Of a stretch of 35,471 nt of DNA, positions 1 to 6,875 are shown one piece after another; positions within the stretch are counted from its first letter, which is position 1, and each line of letters opens with the position of its first letter. Origin of the DNA: Treponema sp. UBA3649 (GTDB lineage Bacteria; Spirochaetota; Spirochaetia; Treponematales; Treponemataceae); NCBI GenBank assembly GCA_002373325.1, contig DFKI01000160.1, forward strand, positions 1 through 35,471, given 5' to 3'. The position numbers and the translations under genes were made by a program. Under the pieces are notes generated by a model. That model was not told the DNA's origin. It made no database searches and saw nothing but the letters and a program-made list of their open reading frames with translations.

Positions 1-19
1 CAGGAACCGCGTCACCGAA

Positions 20-178
20 TCATGGAGCACGGTAATAGGAATTGGAGGTCGCTTTCGCTCCCTTCCGTGCAAATGCTTCGGTGCCACGAACCCTGTCTCC
101 ATTGCAGTGCTTCCTCAAATCCTTTGTGAATTTTCCGTCGCAATTTATAGCACTTGCCTTATCCAGATTATGCCGCAC
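20..178 (-). CDS. Possible small ORF of 52 aa overlapping the end of the sigma factor gene
   Basis: A GTG-initiated frame opens 9 bases before the stop of the sigma factor gene and runs to a TGA at 20-22. The predicted peptide is basic and Cys-containing (it includes KFTKDLRKHCNGD and ends SNSYYRAP). A weak GGAAG lies only three bases before the GTG. I do not recognise the sequence. It may be a translationally coupled small gene, a decayed gene tail, or chance. The first 19 bases of the window hold nothing I can call. Confidence 0.2.
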   Translation of the reverse strand: MRHNLDKASAINCDGKFTKDLRKHCNGDRVRGTEAFARKGAKATSNSYYRAP

Positions 179-962
179 AATCTTCCACGCCGATTTCCTT
201 CCTTATATATGCAAGGCATCTCATTTTTACCTGGGAAACCCATGTCTTGGTCTTTCCGAATATCCTGCCAATCTCCGTGCCGCTCATCTGCCTGTAACCG
301 TTCAGACCGTAAATCATGGACATTATCTTCCGGTCCTCTTTTTTCGGAAGACGCTTGATTTCCTCAAGAATCAGCTCAAAATCCATGTTGCGCACGGCAA
401 GCTCATCGGGGGAAACAAGATTCGTGTCCCTGACCCATCCGTCATCCTCGGAATCCTCAAGTCCAGAGTCAATCGACATAACGGAAGTGCATCCTGCCTT
501 GTGCAATCTTCTCACGCGCTCTCCGTCCCAATCATTGCGGCGGGCAAAATCCTCCATGAGCTCACTGATTTTTGACTCCGGGCATCTCTCCAGCTCCTGA
601 TTCAAAAGCCTCACAATCTTTTTGTCCTCCTGACTCATGCTCACCGAGTGGCAGTAAAAATTCATCTCCTTGATTACGGCCTGCGTGATTGACCTCGACG
701 CATACACGACAAAGCGGGTCTCCATGTTCGGCCTGTAATAAAGGGACGCAACGAGAAGTCCGAAACATGCGGCGGAATACAGCTCGTCAAAGTTCATCTT
801 TTTGTTCCTGTATTTCCCGGCGATTTTCTTTGCATAGCGAAGATTCATTTCCACCAGAAGATTCCTCGCCTCCCTGTCCCCATTCATGGAACGCAAGGCA
901 AGACCATACTCCTCGTCAACGTCAAGGAGTTTTTGTGAACCGAAGACAGTTTTTTTGTTCAT
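168..962 (-). CDS. RNA polymerase sigma factor, sigma-70 family (divergent, accessory)
   Basis: A 264-residue sigma-70-family protein that would direct RNA polymerase to a subset of promoters. Region 2 is visible at about residues 34-100: the stretch ARNLLVEMNLRYAKKIAGKY is followed by an FDELYSAACFGLL segment corresponding to the usual core-binding and -10 recognition helices. Region 4 is at the C-terminus (LEEIKRLPKKEDRKIMSMIYGL, then EIGRIFGKTKTWVSQVKMR), with a helix-turn-helix suited to -35 recognition. The primary-sigma region 1.1/1.2 is missing and the region-2 motif is far from the RpoD consensus, so this is an alternative factor. The ATG at 962 is chosen because GGGAGG sits just upstream; an in-frame start at 1040 has no such site. 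No anti-sigma gene is adjacent. Which promoters it reads cannot be told from the sequence. Confidence 0.85.
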   Translation of the reverse strand: MNKKTVFGSQKLLDVDEEYGLALRSMNGDREARNLLVEMNLRYAKKIAGKYRNKKMNFDELYSAACFGLLVASLYYRPNMETRFVVYASRSITQAVIKEMNFYCHSVSMSQEDKKIVRLLNQELERCPESKISELMEDFARRNDWDGERVRRLHKAGCTSVMSIDSGLEDSEDDGWVRDTNLVSPDELAVRNMDFELILEEIKRLPKKEDRKIMSMIYGLNGYRQMSGTEIGRIFGKTKTWVSQVKMRCLAYIRKEIGVEDCAA

Positions 963-1143
963 AGACAGACCTCCCCAGGTCAAAGCAGCCAAATGCCGCC
1001 GAATCCCACCGAAGACATTTGGAAAGAAAGAGAAAACCAACTACAAATTAGCCATGCTGAAAGAAAGACGTTACCTTTTGATTTGTTTTTGACGGATTTT
1101 TATACCCATATAGATTATTTCGGTCGATATACTCACATTATAG

Positions 1144-1172
1144 AATATAACACAGATTTCGGCTATCGTCAA
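1144..1172 (-). promoter_or_regulatory. Sigma-70-type promoter for the sigma factor gene
   Basis: On the minus strand TTGACG (1167-1172) and TATATT (1144-1149) are separated by 17 bases, each one mismatch from consensus. Transcription would start near 1137, giving a leader of about 175 bases before the ATG at 962. Confidence 0.6.
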
Positions 1173-1230
1173 GTAAAATTTGAAAAAAATTTCAAAATTC
1201 TCAATTTCACGTTTTCCCAAGCACAGACAC

Positions 1231-1335
1231 CATCTGTCTACTTCATGTCACCATCTGGCAACTCCATGTCATCATCGGCCAACTTCTTGTCACCATCTGG
1301 CAACTCCTTGTCATTATCGGGCTGGACCCGATAAT
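1231..1335. repeat. 21-bp tandem repeat, about five degenerate units
   Basis: Units begin at 1231, 1252, 1273, 1294 and 1315. The typical unit is catctggcaactccatgtca plus one base. Units 2 and 4 differ at only one or two positions; units 1 and 3 are more diverged, and the last merges into the left arm of the REP-like element. Being a multiple of three, the array reads as a heptapeptide repeat in one plus-strand frame, but that frame has no gene-like start. Confidence 0.75.
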
Positions 1336-1382
1336 CTCTGAACACTTAGACTTAGATTACCCGGTCAAGCCGGGTAATGACA
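1309..1382. repeat. REP-like double-hairpin element, copy 1
   Basis: Two perfect 9-bp stems with 5-base loops lie side by side: ATTATCGGG/CCCGATAAT (1313-1335) and ATTACCCGG/CCGGGTAAT (1356-1378). The whole is bounded by the inverted repeat TGTCATT (1309-1315) and AATGACA (1376-1382). The same architecture recurs at 3426-3496 and, decayed, at 9398-9461. Confidence 0.8.
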
Positions 1383-1466
1383 CTTTTTGAAGCAGGCATT
1401 GACATTTTTTGAAGTCAGTCATTGACATTTTTTGAAGTCAGGCATTGACACTTTTTGAAATCAGGT
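1376..1466. repeat. 23-bp tandem repeat, four units
   Basis: Units start at 1376 (22 bp), 1398, 1421 and 1444. The consensus is attgacattttttgaagtc followed by five bases such as aggca. Units 2 and 3 differ at one base. The first unit starts inside the right terminal AATGACA of the REP-like element, so the array appears to have grown out from that end. No start codon with a ribosome binding site lies in it. The remaining gap to 1549 holds only the MATE promoter. Confidence 0.75.
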
Positions 1467-1512
1467 AATGACACACCTATGTAAAGCAGAAAGGATATTC
1501 ATCCGATTCCCC

Positions 1513-1541
1513 TTGATAAATTAGCCGCAAACATATAAAAT
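1513..1541 (+). promoter_or_regulatory. Promoter of the MATE gene, predicted leaderless
   Basis: TTGATA (1513-1518) and TAAAAT (1536-1541) with a 17-base spacer, each one mismatch from consensus. The -10 box ends only seven bases before the ATG at 1549 and no Shine-Dalgarno sequence is present, so the transcript would begin at or next to the start codon. Confidence 0.55.
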
Positions 1542-1548
1542 CCACCTA

Positions 1549-2913
1549 ATGAACAGCGAAGCAAAATCTTTCTATAAATCACTTCTTTTTGTCGTAGGTC
1601 CCCTGGCTTTACAGAACCTCATTTCCGCACTCGTGAATTCCGTCGATGTCTTCATGCTCGGCTCCGTCGGTCAAACGGCAATCGCGGCCTCATCGCTTGC
1701 GGGAAACGTATCGTTCATCCTCTTCATGGTGGCGGTGGGTCTTTCATCCGGACTTGTAATGCTCGCGGCACAATACTGGGGCAAGCAGGATTTGAAATCC
1801 ATACAGACTCTCGTTGGCATAGCTCTCAGAATCTGCTCATCGGTCGGACTGATTTTCGCGGTCGCAACTTTTTTCTTTCCTTCTATTATGATGCGCATTT
1901 TCACAAACGACCCGAAGATGATTGAGGTCGGAGCATCGTATCTGCGCGCGGTGAGTTTTTCCTACTTCTTCATGTCCATCTCGCAGATTTTTCAGGCGGC
2001 GTTCAAGAGCATGGAAAAAGTTCTTTTCGTAACGGCACTGACCTTCATCTCCCTCGGCATGAACGTAATCCTGAACGGATGCTTTTTGTACGGCTGGATT
2101 GGTTTTCCGAAGCTCGGCATTGTCGGTGTCGGAATCGCCACGTCCATAGCGCGTTTCATTGAGATGCTGATTTGCATAATCTACGGAATCAAACAGAAAA
2201 AATTCGGAATCGGTCTTCATCTTGTGCTAAGGCGAAATCCCATTCTCACGAAGGACTTCTTCAAATATTCACTCCCTGCCGTGGGTAACGAGCTTGTGTG
2301 GGGCCTAGCATTTTCCATGTACTCGGTGATTTTGGGTCGCCTCGGTGAAGATATAGTCGCGGCAAATTCTGTCGTGAACGTCGTGCGGAATCTTGGAACC
2401 GTGCTCGTGTTCGGAATCGCTTACGGAGGTGCAATCGTCCTTGGAAAATTCATGGGAGCCGGAACACTGTCCCTTGCGGAAAGAAACGCATCCCGTCTTG
2501 CCCGGGTGACTCTGGCGGCAGGAATCTTCGGTGCGGTTCTGGTCCTCTGCCTGAATCCCGTCATGCCTCTGATTGCGACCCTGAACGAAACTGCATCCCG
2601 CTACAGAACCCTGCTTCTTTTAATCAACTCGTATTCGATTATCGGATGCGCGGTCAACACGGGACTCATCTGCGGAATCTTCCGTGCAGGTGGAGACGCA
2701 AAGTTCGGATTCATCGCCGACGCAATCTGCATGTGGCTGGTGTCGCTTCCTCTGGGGGTTCTCGCGGCCTTTGTCCTCAAGCTTCCTCCTGTCTGGGTTT
2801 ACTTTGTCCTCTATCTGGATGAGTTTGAAAAGATGCCTTTCGTAATCGTGCATTATTTTAAGAAGAGCTGGCTCAAAAACATCACAAGGGACATGGAGGA
2901 AAAAAATGGATGA
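1549..2913 (+). CDS. MATE family multidrug/sodium antiporter
   Basis: A 454-residue inner-membrane protein with about twelve hydrophobic segments and the two-fold repeated organisation of MATE (MatE) transporters, which export cationic drugs or metabolites in exchange for Na+ or H+. The N-terminus (GPLALQNLISALVNSVDVFMLG) is typical of the first MatE repeat, and a related segment recurs after residue 230 (KYSLPAVGNELVWGLAFSMYS). Length matches the family norm. The start has no ribosome binding site and lies directly behind a promoter -10 box. The last eight bases overlap the following acetyltransferase gene, so the two are probably co-translated. The substrate cannot be inferred. Confidence 0.9.
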   Translation: MNSEAKSFYKSLLFVVGPLALQNLISALVNSVDVFMLGSVGQTAIAASSLAGNVSFILFMVAVGLSSGLVMLAAQYWGKQDLKSIQTLVGIALRICSSVGLIFAVATFFFPSIMMRIFTNDPKMIEVGASYLRAVSFSYFFMSISQIFQAAFKSMEKVLFVTALTFISLGMNVILNGCFLYGWIGFPKLGIVGVGIATSIARFIEMLICIIYGIKQKKFGIGLHLVLRRNPILTKDFFKYSLPAVGNELVWGLAFSMYSVILGRLGEDIVAANSVVNVVRNLGTVLVFGIAYGGAIVLGKFMGAGTLSLAERNASRLARVTLAAGIFGAVLVLCLNPVMPLIATLNETASRYRTLLLLINSYSIIGCAVNTGLICGIFRAGGDAKFGFIADAICMWLVSLPLGVLAAFVLKLPPVWVYFVLYLDEFEKMPFVIVHYFKKSWLKNITRDMEEKNG

Positions 2914-3337
2914 GATAAAAATCGAGCGGATTGAAATCGACGAGACAGAAAGCAGGTTGTTTTGGAATTTCGTTCACGACGAGTTCACAGATTACGCAAA
3001 GCAAAATGACGTGGAATTGAACTTTGAGGAATTCTGTTTCGCGGCAAAGGACGATGATGGAAAAATCCTCGGTGCAATCACAGGACGGGCATATTATAAC
3101 GAAGTGCACATCGGAGACTTGATTGTTGACCGGAAATGCAGAAAAGGCGGCATTGGAAGCAGGCTCGTAAAATCCGTGGAGGAAACTTTCAGAGGAAGAG
3201 GATTCAAGGCACTTACTCTCACCACATTCGGTTTCCAGGCTCCGGAGTTCTATAAAAAGCTTGGGTTCGAAATTGAATTCGTGCGTGAGGACAAGGACCC
3301 GAAGCTCGTCAAATATTTTCTTTCAAAAAGTCTATAA
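2906..3337 (+). CDS. GNAT family N-acetyltransferase
   Basis: A 143-residue cytoplasmic GNAT-fold enzyme that would transfer an acetyl group from acetyl-CoA to an amine. Acetyl-CoA binding motif A is clear near residues 72-90: LIVDRKCRKGGIGSRLVKSV, with the RxxxxGxG pyrophosphate loop. The C-terminal APEFYKKLGFE segment is the usual motif B helix and strand. The ATG is preceded by GGAGG and overlaps the MATE gene by eight bases. Substrate is unknown; coupling to an exporter is compatible with detoxification of a small amine, which is inference only. Confidence 0.88.
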   Translation: MDEIKIERIEIDETESRLFWNFVHDEFTDYAKQNDVELNFEEFCFAAKDDDGKILGAITGRAYYNEVHIGDLIVDRKCRKGGIGSRLVKSVEETFRGRGFKALTLTTFGFQAPEFYKKLGFEIEFVREDKDPKLVKYFLSKSL

Positions 3338-3425
3338 TCAAAACAATTTTAGCCCGAATGTCGAGTTTCACATTTATTGTAAATTTCCCGAGAATTTGTC
3401 ATGGGGCTGTCTAAAAAATCTGATT

Positions 3426-3496
3426 TGTCATTGCCGGACTTGATCCGGCAATCTCTCCTGCACAAGGGATTCCCGCGTCAGGGCGCGGGAATGACA
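3426..3496. repeat. REP-like double-hairpin element, copy 2
   Basis: Stems ATTGCCGGA/TCCGGCAAT (3430-3452, 5-base loop) and ATTCCCGCG/CGCGGGAAT (3469-3492, 6-base loop), bounded by TGTCATT (3426-3432) and AATGACA (3490-3496). It lies between convergent genes and could also act as a bidirectional terminator. The rest of the gap 3338-3541 shows nothing else. Confidence 0.82.
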
Positions 3497-3541
3497 TTGT
3501 TTCGTATAAGTCGAAATTAGAGCTTTTAATCTTCTTGATTT

Positions 3542-4066
3542 TCATCTCTCATCGTTCACAATGTGGAGCACGGACTTGGACTCAAGAATCTCCTTCATGC
3601 GGTAACGTAAAAACTCCGGTTTTACATCGGTCTCGGGAAGTTTGTCCAGCGGAATCCAATGGATTTCTTCCTTCGCATTATCCCACCCGATGCTGTCACA
3701 TTTCGCATCTTTTTTTCCGCGGCTTTTCATCAGATAGTAAAATTCAATCACGTGGCATTTCAATCTATCATAACCGAGCGCCTTTTCCTCAAAAAAATTC
3801 TCACAGATTACGGCAAGATGATCCACCTCGTAATCCACCCCGGTTTCCTCACGAACTTCACGGACAATGCATTCCTCAGATTTTTCATTCATGTGCACTC
3901 CGCCGCCGACAGTATAAAAAAACTTCGATGTCTCGCTTTTAATCACAAGAAACGAATTGTCTTCTATTATAATCGCACCGGTCCTGTAGCGGAACCAATT
4001 GTCCTTTACCGAAAAGCAGCAGTCAGGATATCCCACGCGGATTTCGTCCATTTCAGTTTTTTCCAT
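3542..4066 (-). CDS. Nudix hydrolase
   Basis: A 174-residue cytoplasmic hydrolase of nucleoside-diphosphate-linked substrates. A complete Nudix box G-x5-E-x7-REVREETGV is present near residues 55-77, containing the Mg2+-binding glutamates. The family is broad (ADP-ribose, NADH, oxidised dNTPs, dinucleoside polyphosphates), and nothing here picks a substrate. The ATG has AGGGG upstream and is nine bases after the stop of the nucleoside phosphorylase gene, so the two are likely one operon concerned with nucleotide salvage or clean-up. Confidence 0.92.
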   Translation of the reverse strand: MEKTEMDEIRVGYPDCCFSVKDNWFRYRTGAIIIEDNSFLVIKSETSKFFYTVGGGVHMNEKSEECIVREVREETGVDYEVDHLAVICENFFEEKALGYDRLKCHVIEFYYLMKSRGKKDAKCDSIGWDNAKEEIHWIPLDKLPETDVKPEFLRYRMKEILESKSVLHIVNDER

Positions 4067-4075
4067 TTTTTTCCC

Positions 4076-4840
4076 CTAAATGATTTTTACAAGCTCCAGA
4101 CAAAGCATCACAAGATTGTAGCGGATTCCATTGCGCTTGTCCCACGAACGTGTGTCCCACTCATCCTGCGAAACATCGTCCCCGCCATAGATGATTGCAC
4201 CGTAATCAAAACCACGGAATTGCGAGACTGCAATGCAACCAGCCTGCTCCATCTCCACGATTTTTGCACCCTCGTTTTTCCGAAGCTCCACAAATGCCCT
4301 CGTCTCCCGAAACATCGCGTCCGTAGTCCAGGTAAGTCCCGTGAGATAGGGAATCTTGTGCTCTTCAAGATATGAGCTGATTTTCCCGGTGATTTTTTTA
4401 TCTGTGTAAATGTACCTCGAAGGTTTTACATAGCGATATGAAAATCCCTCGTCACGGATTGCGCCTTCCACAACAAGCAGCTCACCCACCTTGATGTTTT
4501 TGTCAAGAACTCCACCGCCGCCGCAGAACATGATTTTTTTTGCTCCACATGCGGCAAAGACCTCAAGATTTCCGGCACACGCAGGACAGCCCACATAGCC
4601 TAAAGTTATCATAACGTCGCGCTGTTCCTTGAACCGATAAATGTCCACGGGATTTTCTCCGCTGAAATGCCGCTCAAGCTCAATCAAATCATTCTTCTTC
4701 AAATTTTCCATGACGTCCGGGAAAAAAGTGATTATCAGTTTGTCCGTGCTGAATGGCTCAAGATTCCACCTGAACGGATTCACAACAGAGTCGGTGTCAT
4801 CATCAAATTCCAAAACTGGAAATTCATTTTTATTTACCAA
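4076..4840 (-). CDS. Nucleoside phosphorylase, PNP/UDP family (uridine phosphorylase-like)
   Basis: A 254-residue enzyme of the PNP_UDP_1 fold, predicted to cleave a nucleoside with phosphate to the free base and ribose 1-phosphate. Visible features are the glycine-rich phosphate-side segment (KKIMFCGGGGVLD), the AIRDEGFSYRY stretch and the ribose-binding IVEMEQAG motif, all placed as in uridine or purine nucleoside phosphorylases. The start is TTG, supported by GGGAGA seven bases upstream; no in-frame ATG nearby replaces it. It lies 48 bases after the transglutaminase-like gene and just before the Nudix gene. Base specificity is not resolvable by eye. Confidence 0.88.
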   Translation of the reverse strand: MVNKNEFPVLEFDDDTDSVVNPFRWNLEPFSTDKLIITFFPDVMENLKKNDLIELERHFSGENPVDIYRFKEQRDVMITLGYVGCPACAGNLEVFAACGAKKIMFCGGGGVLDKNIKVGELLVVEGAIRDEGFSYRYVKPSRYIYTDKKITGKISSYLEEHKIPYLTGLTWTTDAMFRETRAFVELRKNEGAKIVEMEQAGCIAVSQFRGFDYGAIIYGGDDVSQDEWDTRSWDKRNGIRYNLVMLCLELVKII

Positions 4841-4859
4841 ATCAGTTCTCCCACAAAAT

Positions 4860-4878
4860 AGATTTCCTCATCAAATCT
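4860..4878 (-). terminator. Weak AT-rich hairpin after the transglutaminase-like gene
   Basis: AGATTT and AAATCT pair across a 7-base loop, and on the minus strand the stem is followed by TATTTT. The six-pair AT stem is weak, so readthrough into the phosphorylase gene is likely. Confidence 0.25.
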
Positions 4879-4888
4879 GTGCAGTTTC

Positions 4889-6742
4889 CTAATACCACGA
4901 ATCCGGAACATACACTGAGGGATTTGCAATGACAGAGCGTCTTAAATCTGCCACGTTACCGTAATGGTCATTTTGTATTCCGGTTCTGTCAATGAGAAAG
5001 TAATTGTAATTTTCACTTGTCGGATTTTTTTCCACATTTGACACAGACGAATCGCCCACAGGATCATCCCATGTAATGTCAACGAGTTTCCATTTGCCGC
5101 GATAATACAGTTCAGTCCAGGCATGGCACATATCGTTCGAAGATTGATACGCAGCCTTTACTCCGAGATGCCGAACAAGAGCCGTATAGAGATTCGCATA
5201 TCCTTCGCACACAGCCATCTGGTACATCGCGACATGTACCGCATCCTGTTTTTTACGACGGTCATTCGAATCACGTCCAGACGCATCCTTGCAGGAAACA
5301 AAATCATAGTGGCTTCTGTGCAATTCCCAATCATACAGAGCCTGAAGTTTTTGACCCAATGTCGCATTCTCAGGCAATTCGGCCATGACAGAGTTGAACG
5401 CATTGCTCACGATAAAATCATCGCTTTGACAGACATGAGAGGGCATAAGATAAGCACAGTCTTCTTTTGAATAAGGAAGTCCCGTATTGTTTGTGACACT
5501 CAGTTGGCAAATTATGCTGTTATAAGAGTAGCCGTTGAATTCTCCTTCATAGCCGTCATAATCATCGTTATAATAAGTTGTCACCGGATATATGCCGACC
5601 TTATACTCACCGTCACCAAAACGGAGCCAAATCCTCTGTGCGAAATCTCCCTTTTGAATTATGTAATAGGTGCTGTAATCATCACTTTCATTTTTCTTTT
5701 TGACGGTAACAAGGATATCATAATCAGATGAACTTCCCTTTAGGACAAAAAATCCGTCCGCAGTAAAACTCGTGTATTGCGGAGTCGGAGCCTCCAACGT
5801 GATTCCAGTTAAATCATAGATGTCACCAGGATCAAAGGAGCCGTTAGAAATCGCGCCGGTAAACTCATGTCCGTTTATCGTGACTGAATCCGAGAGATAA
5901 TCCGCACCGTGAATTTTTACAGTGTTATTGGAAGATTTTTTTCCGTCGATTGAAGCCGTGACACTAACAGTTCCGCTTGAAGTCCCCGGTGTAAAAAGTC
6001 CCTGCTGATTGATTTTTCCGCCTGTCGAAGTCCAAGACACTTTTTTCCCGGAAATCACGGAGCCATCGGAACGCAATGCTTTTGCACTAAACTGAATTGA
6101 CATTCCGTTCACATAGGTTTCCTGCAATCCCTTTGGTGAAATATCAACCGATGCAATTTTGTTCGGAGCGAGCGTGATGTTGTCAAGATACACAGCACCG
6201 TCTGTTTTAAATGTAACGGAATGAGTTCCCTTGCTGAGAATGACAGAACCGTTTTGCCAGATTTCACGATAACCTGATGCCTCAAAAGCAGGAACCCCTG
6301 AGCTGTCAACATAAACCATTAAATTCGGATATTTGTTTTTATAGTCAAACGAAATAGCAGACTCTTCCGAAACAGATATCTTGGAAATTTTCAAAGACGC
6401 ACCGTAGTTTTCGAGTCCCAAAACTTTTCCGTGAGTATCTACAAGCGCATCCCCATATTGCGGCCAGGACGAAAAAACCGGCTCACGATTAACGACCTTA
6501 GCTCCACCTTCGCAAATCCACACGGACGAATCCAATTTTTCATCGAAAGTCTGATTTATGGAATCCAATGCCTGGACTGAATCAGATTGCGAATCATCTG
6601 CCTCATTAGACTCATCGCTAACACCAATGCTCGTCTCCAGCTCATCAAGCAGAGCGTCCAAAAACTCGCATCCAGAAAACAAGGGCAAACAGATTACCGC
6701 AAAAAAGACGGAAAGACACACCAGAGAAAATTTATGTTCCAT
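4889..6742 (-). CDS. Transglutaminase-like lipoprotein with an Ig-like (Big) domain
   Basis: A 617-residue exported lipoprotein. The N-terminus is a signal peptide ending in the lipobox LFSGC, with lipidation predicted at Cys25. An Asp/Ser-rich linker follows, then a beta-rich carbohydrate-binding-like region and a bacterial Ig-like (Big) domain around residues 195-280. The C-terminal third is a transglutaminase/protease-like core with the triad visible as Cys512 (CEGYA), His540 (CHAWTE) and Asp555 (VDITWDDP). Bacterial proteins of this kind act as surface peptidases or transferases; the actual reaction is unknown. GGGAGGAG precedes the ATG, and a near-perfect promoter sits at 6807-6836. The predicted Lgt substrate pathway is encoded at 19021. 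Confidence 0.88.
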   Translation of the reverse strand: MEHKFSLVCLSVFFAVICLPLFSGCEFLDALLDELETSIGVSDESNEADDSQSDSVQALDSINQTFDEKLDSSVWICEGGAKVVNREPVFSSWPQYGDALVDTHGKVLGLENYGASLKISKISVSEESAISFDYKNKYPNLMVYVDSSGVPAFEASGYREIWQNGSVILSKGTHSVTFKTDGAVYLDNITLAPNKIASVDISPKGLQETYVNGMSIQFSAKALRSDGSVISGKKVSWTSTGGKINQQGLFTPGTSSGTVSVTASIDGKKSSNNTVKIHGADYLSDSVTINGHEFTGAISNGSFDPGDIYDLTGITLEAPTPQYTSFTADGFFVLKGSSSDYDILVTVKKKNESDDYSTYYIIQKGDFAQRIWLRFGDGEYKVGIYPVTTYYNDDYDGYEGEFNGYSYNSIICQLSVTNNTGLPYSKEDCAYLMPSHVCQSDDFIVSNAFNSVMAELPENATLGQKLQALYDWELHRSHYDFVSCKDASGRDSNDRRKKQDAVHVAMYQMAVCEGYANLYTALVRHLGVKAAYQSSNDMCHAWTELYYRGKWKLVDITWDDPVGDSSVSNVEKNPTSENYNYFLIDRTGIQNDHYGNVADLRRSVIANPSVYVPDSWY

Positions 6743-6806
6743 TTAGACTCCTCCCTTCTATATGAAGAAATTTCAAAAGTAAAAGACTTTTAAACCACCT
6801 TTGTTC

Positions 6807-6836
6807 ATTATAATCTCCCATTTTGATTTGTGTCAA
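6807..6836 (-). promoter_or_regulatory. Consensus promoter for the transglutaminase-like lipoprotein
   Basis: Minus-strand TTGACA (6831-6836) and TATAAT (6807-6812), both perfect hexamers, with an 18-base spacer. Start predicted near 6800, about 58 bases before the ATG. Confidence 0.75.
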
Positions 6837-6875
6837 CTTCCAAAAAAACAACACAAAACAAAATCAAAGAGCCGC

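Noticed and set aside
993..1334. Plus-strand open frame whose end encodes a heptapeptide repeat
   Set aside because: It starts inside the sigma factor leader without a ribosome site, and its repeats are simply the 21-bp non-coding array read in frame.
1231..1466. CRISPR array
   Set aside because: Units are contiguous with no unique spacers, and no cas genes are present.
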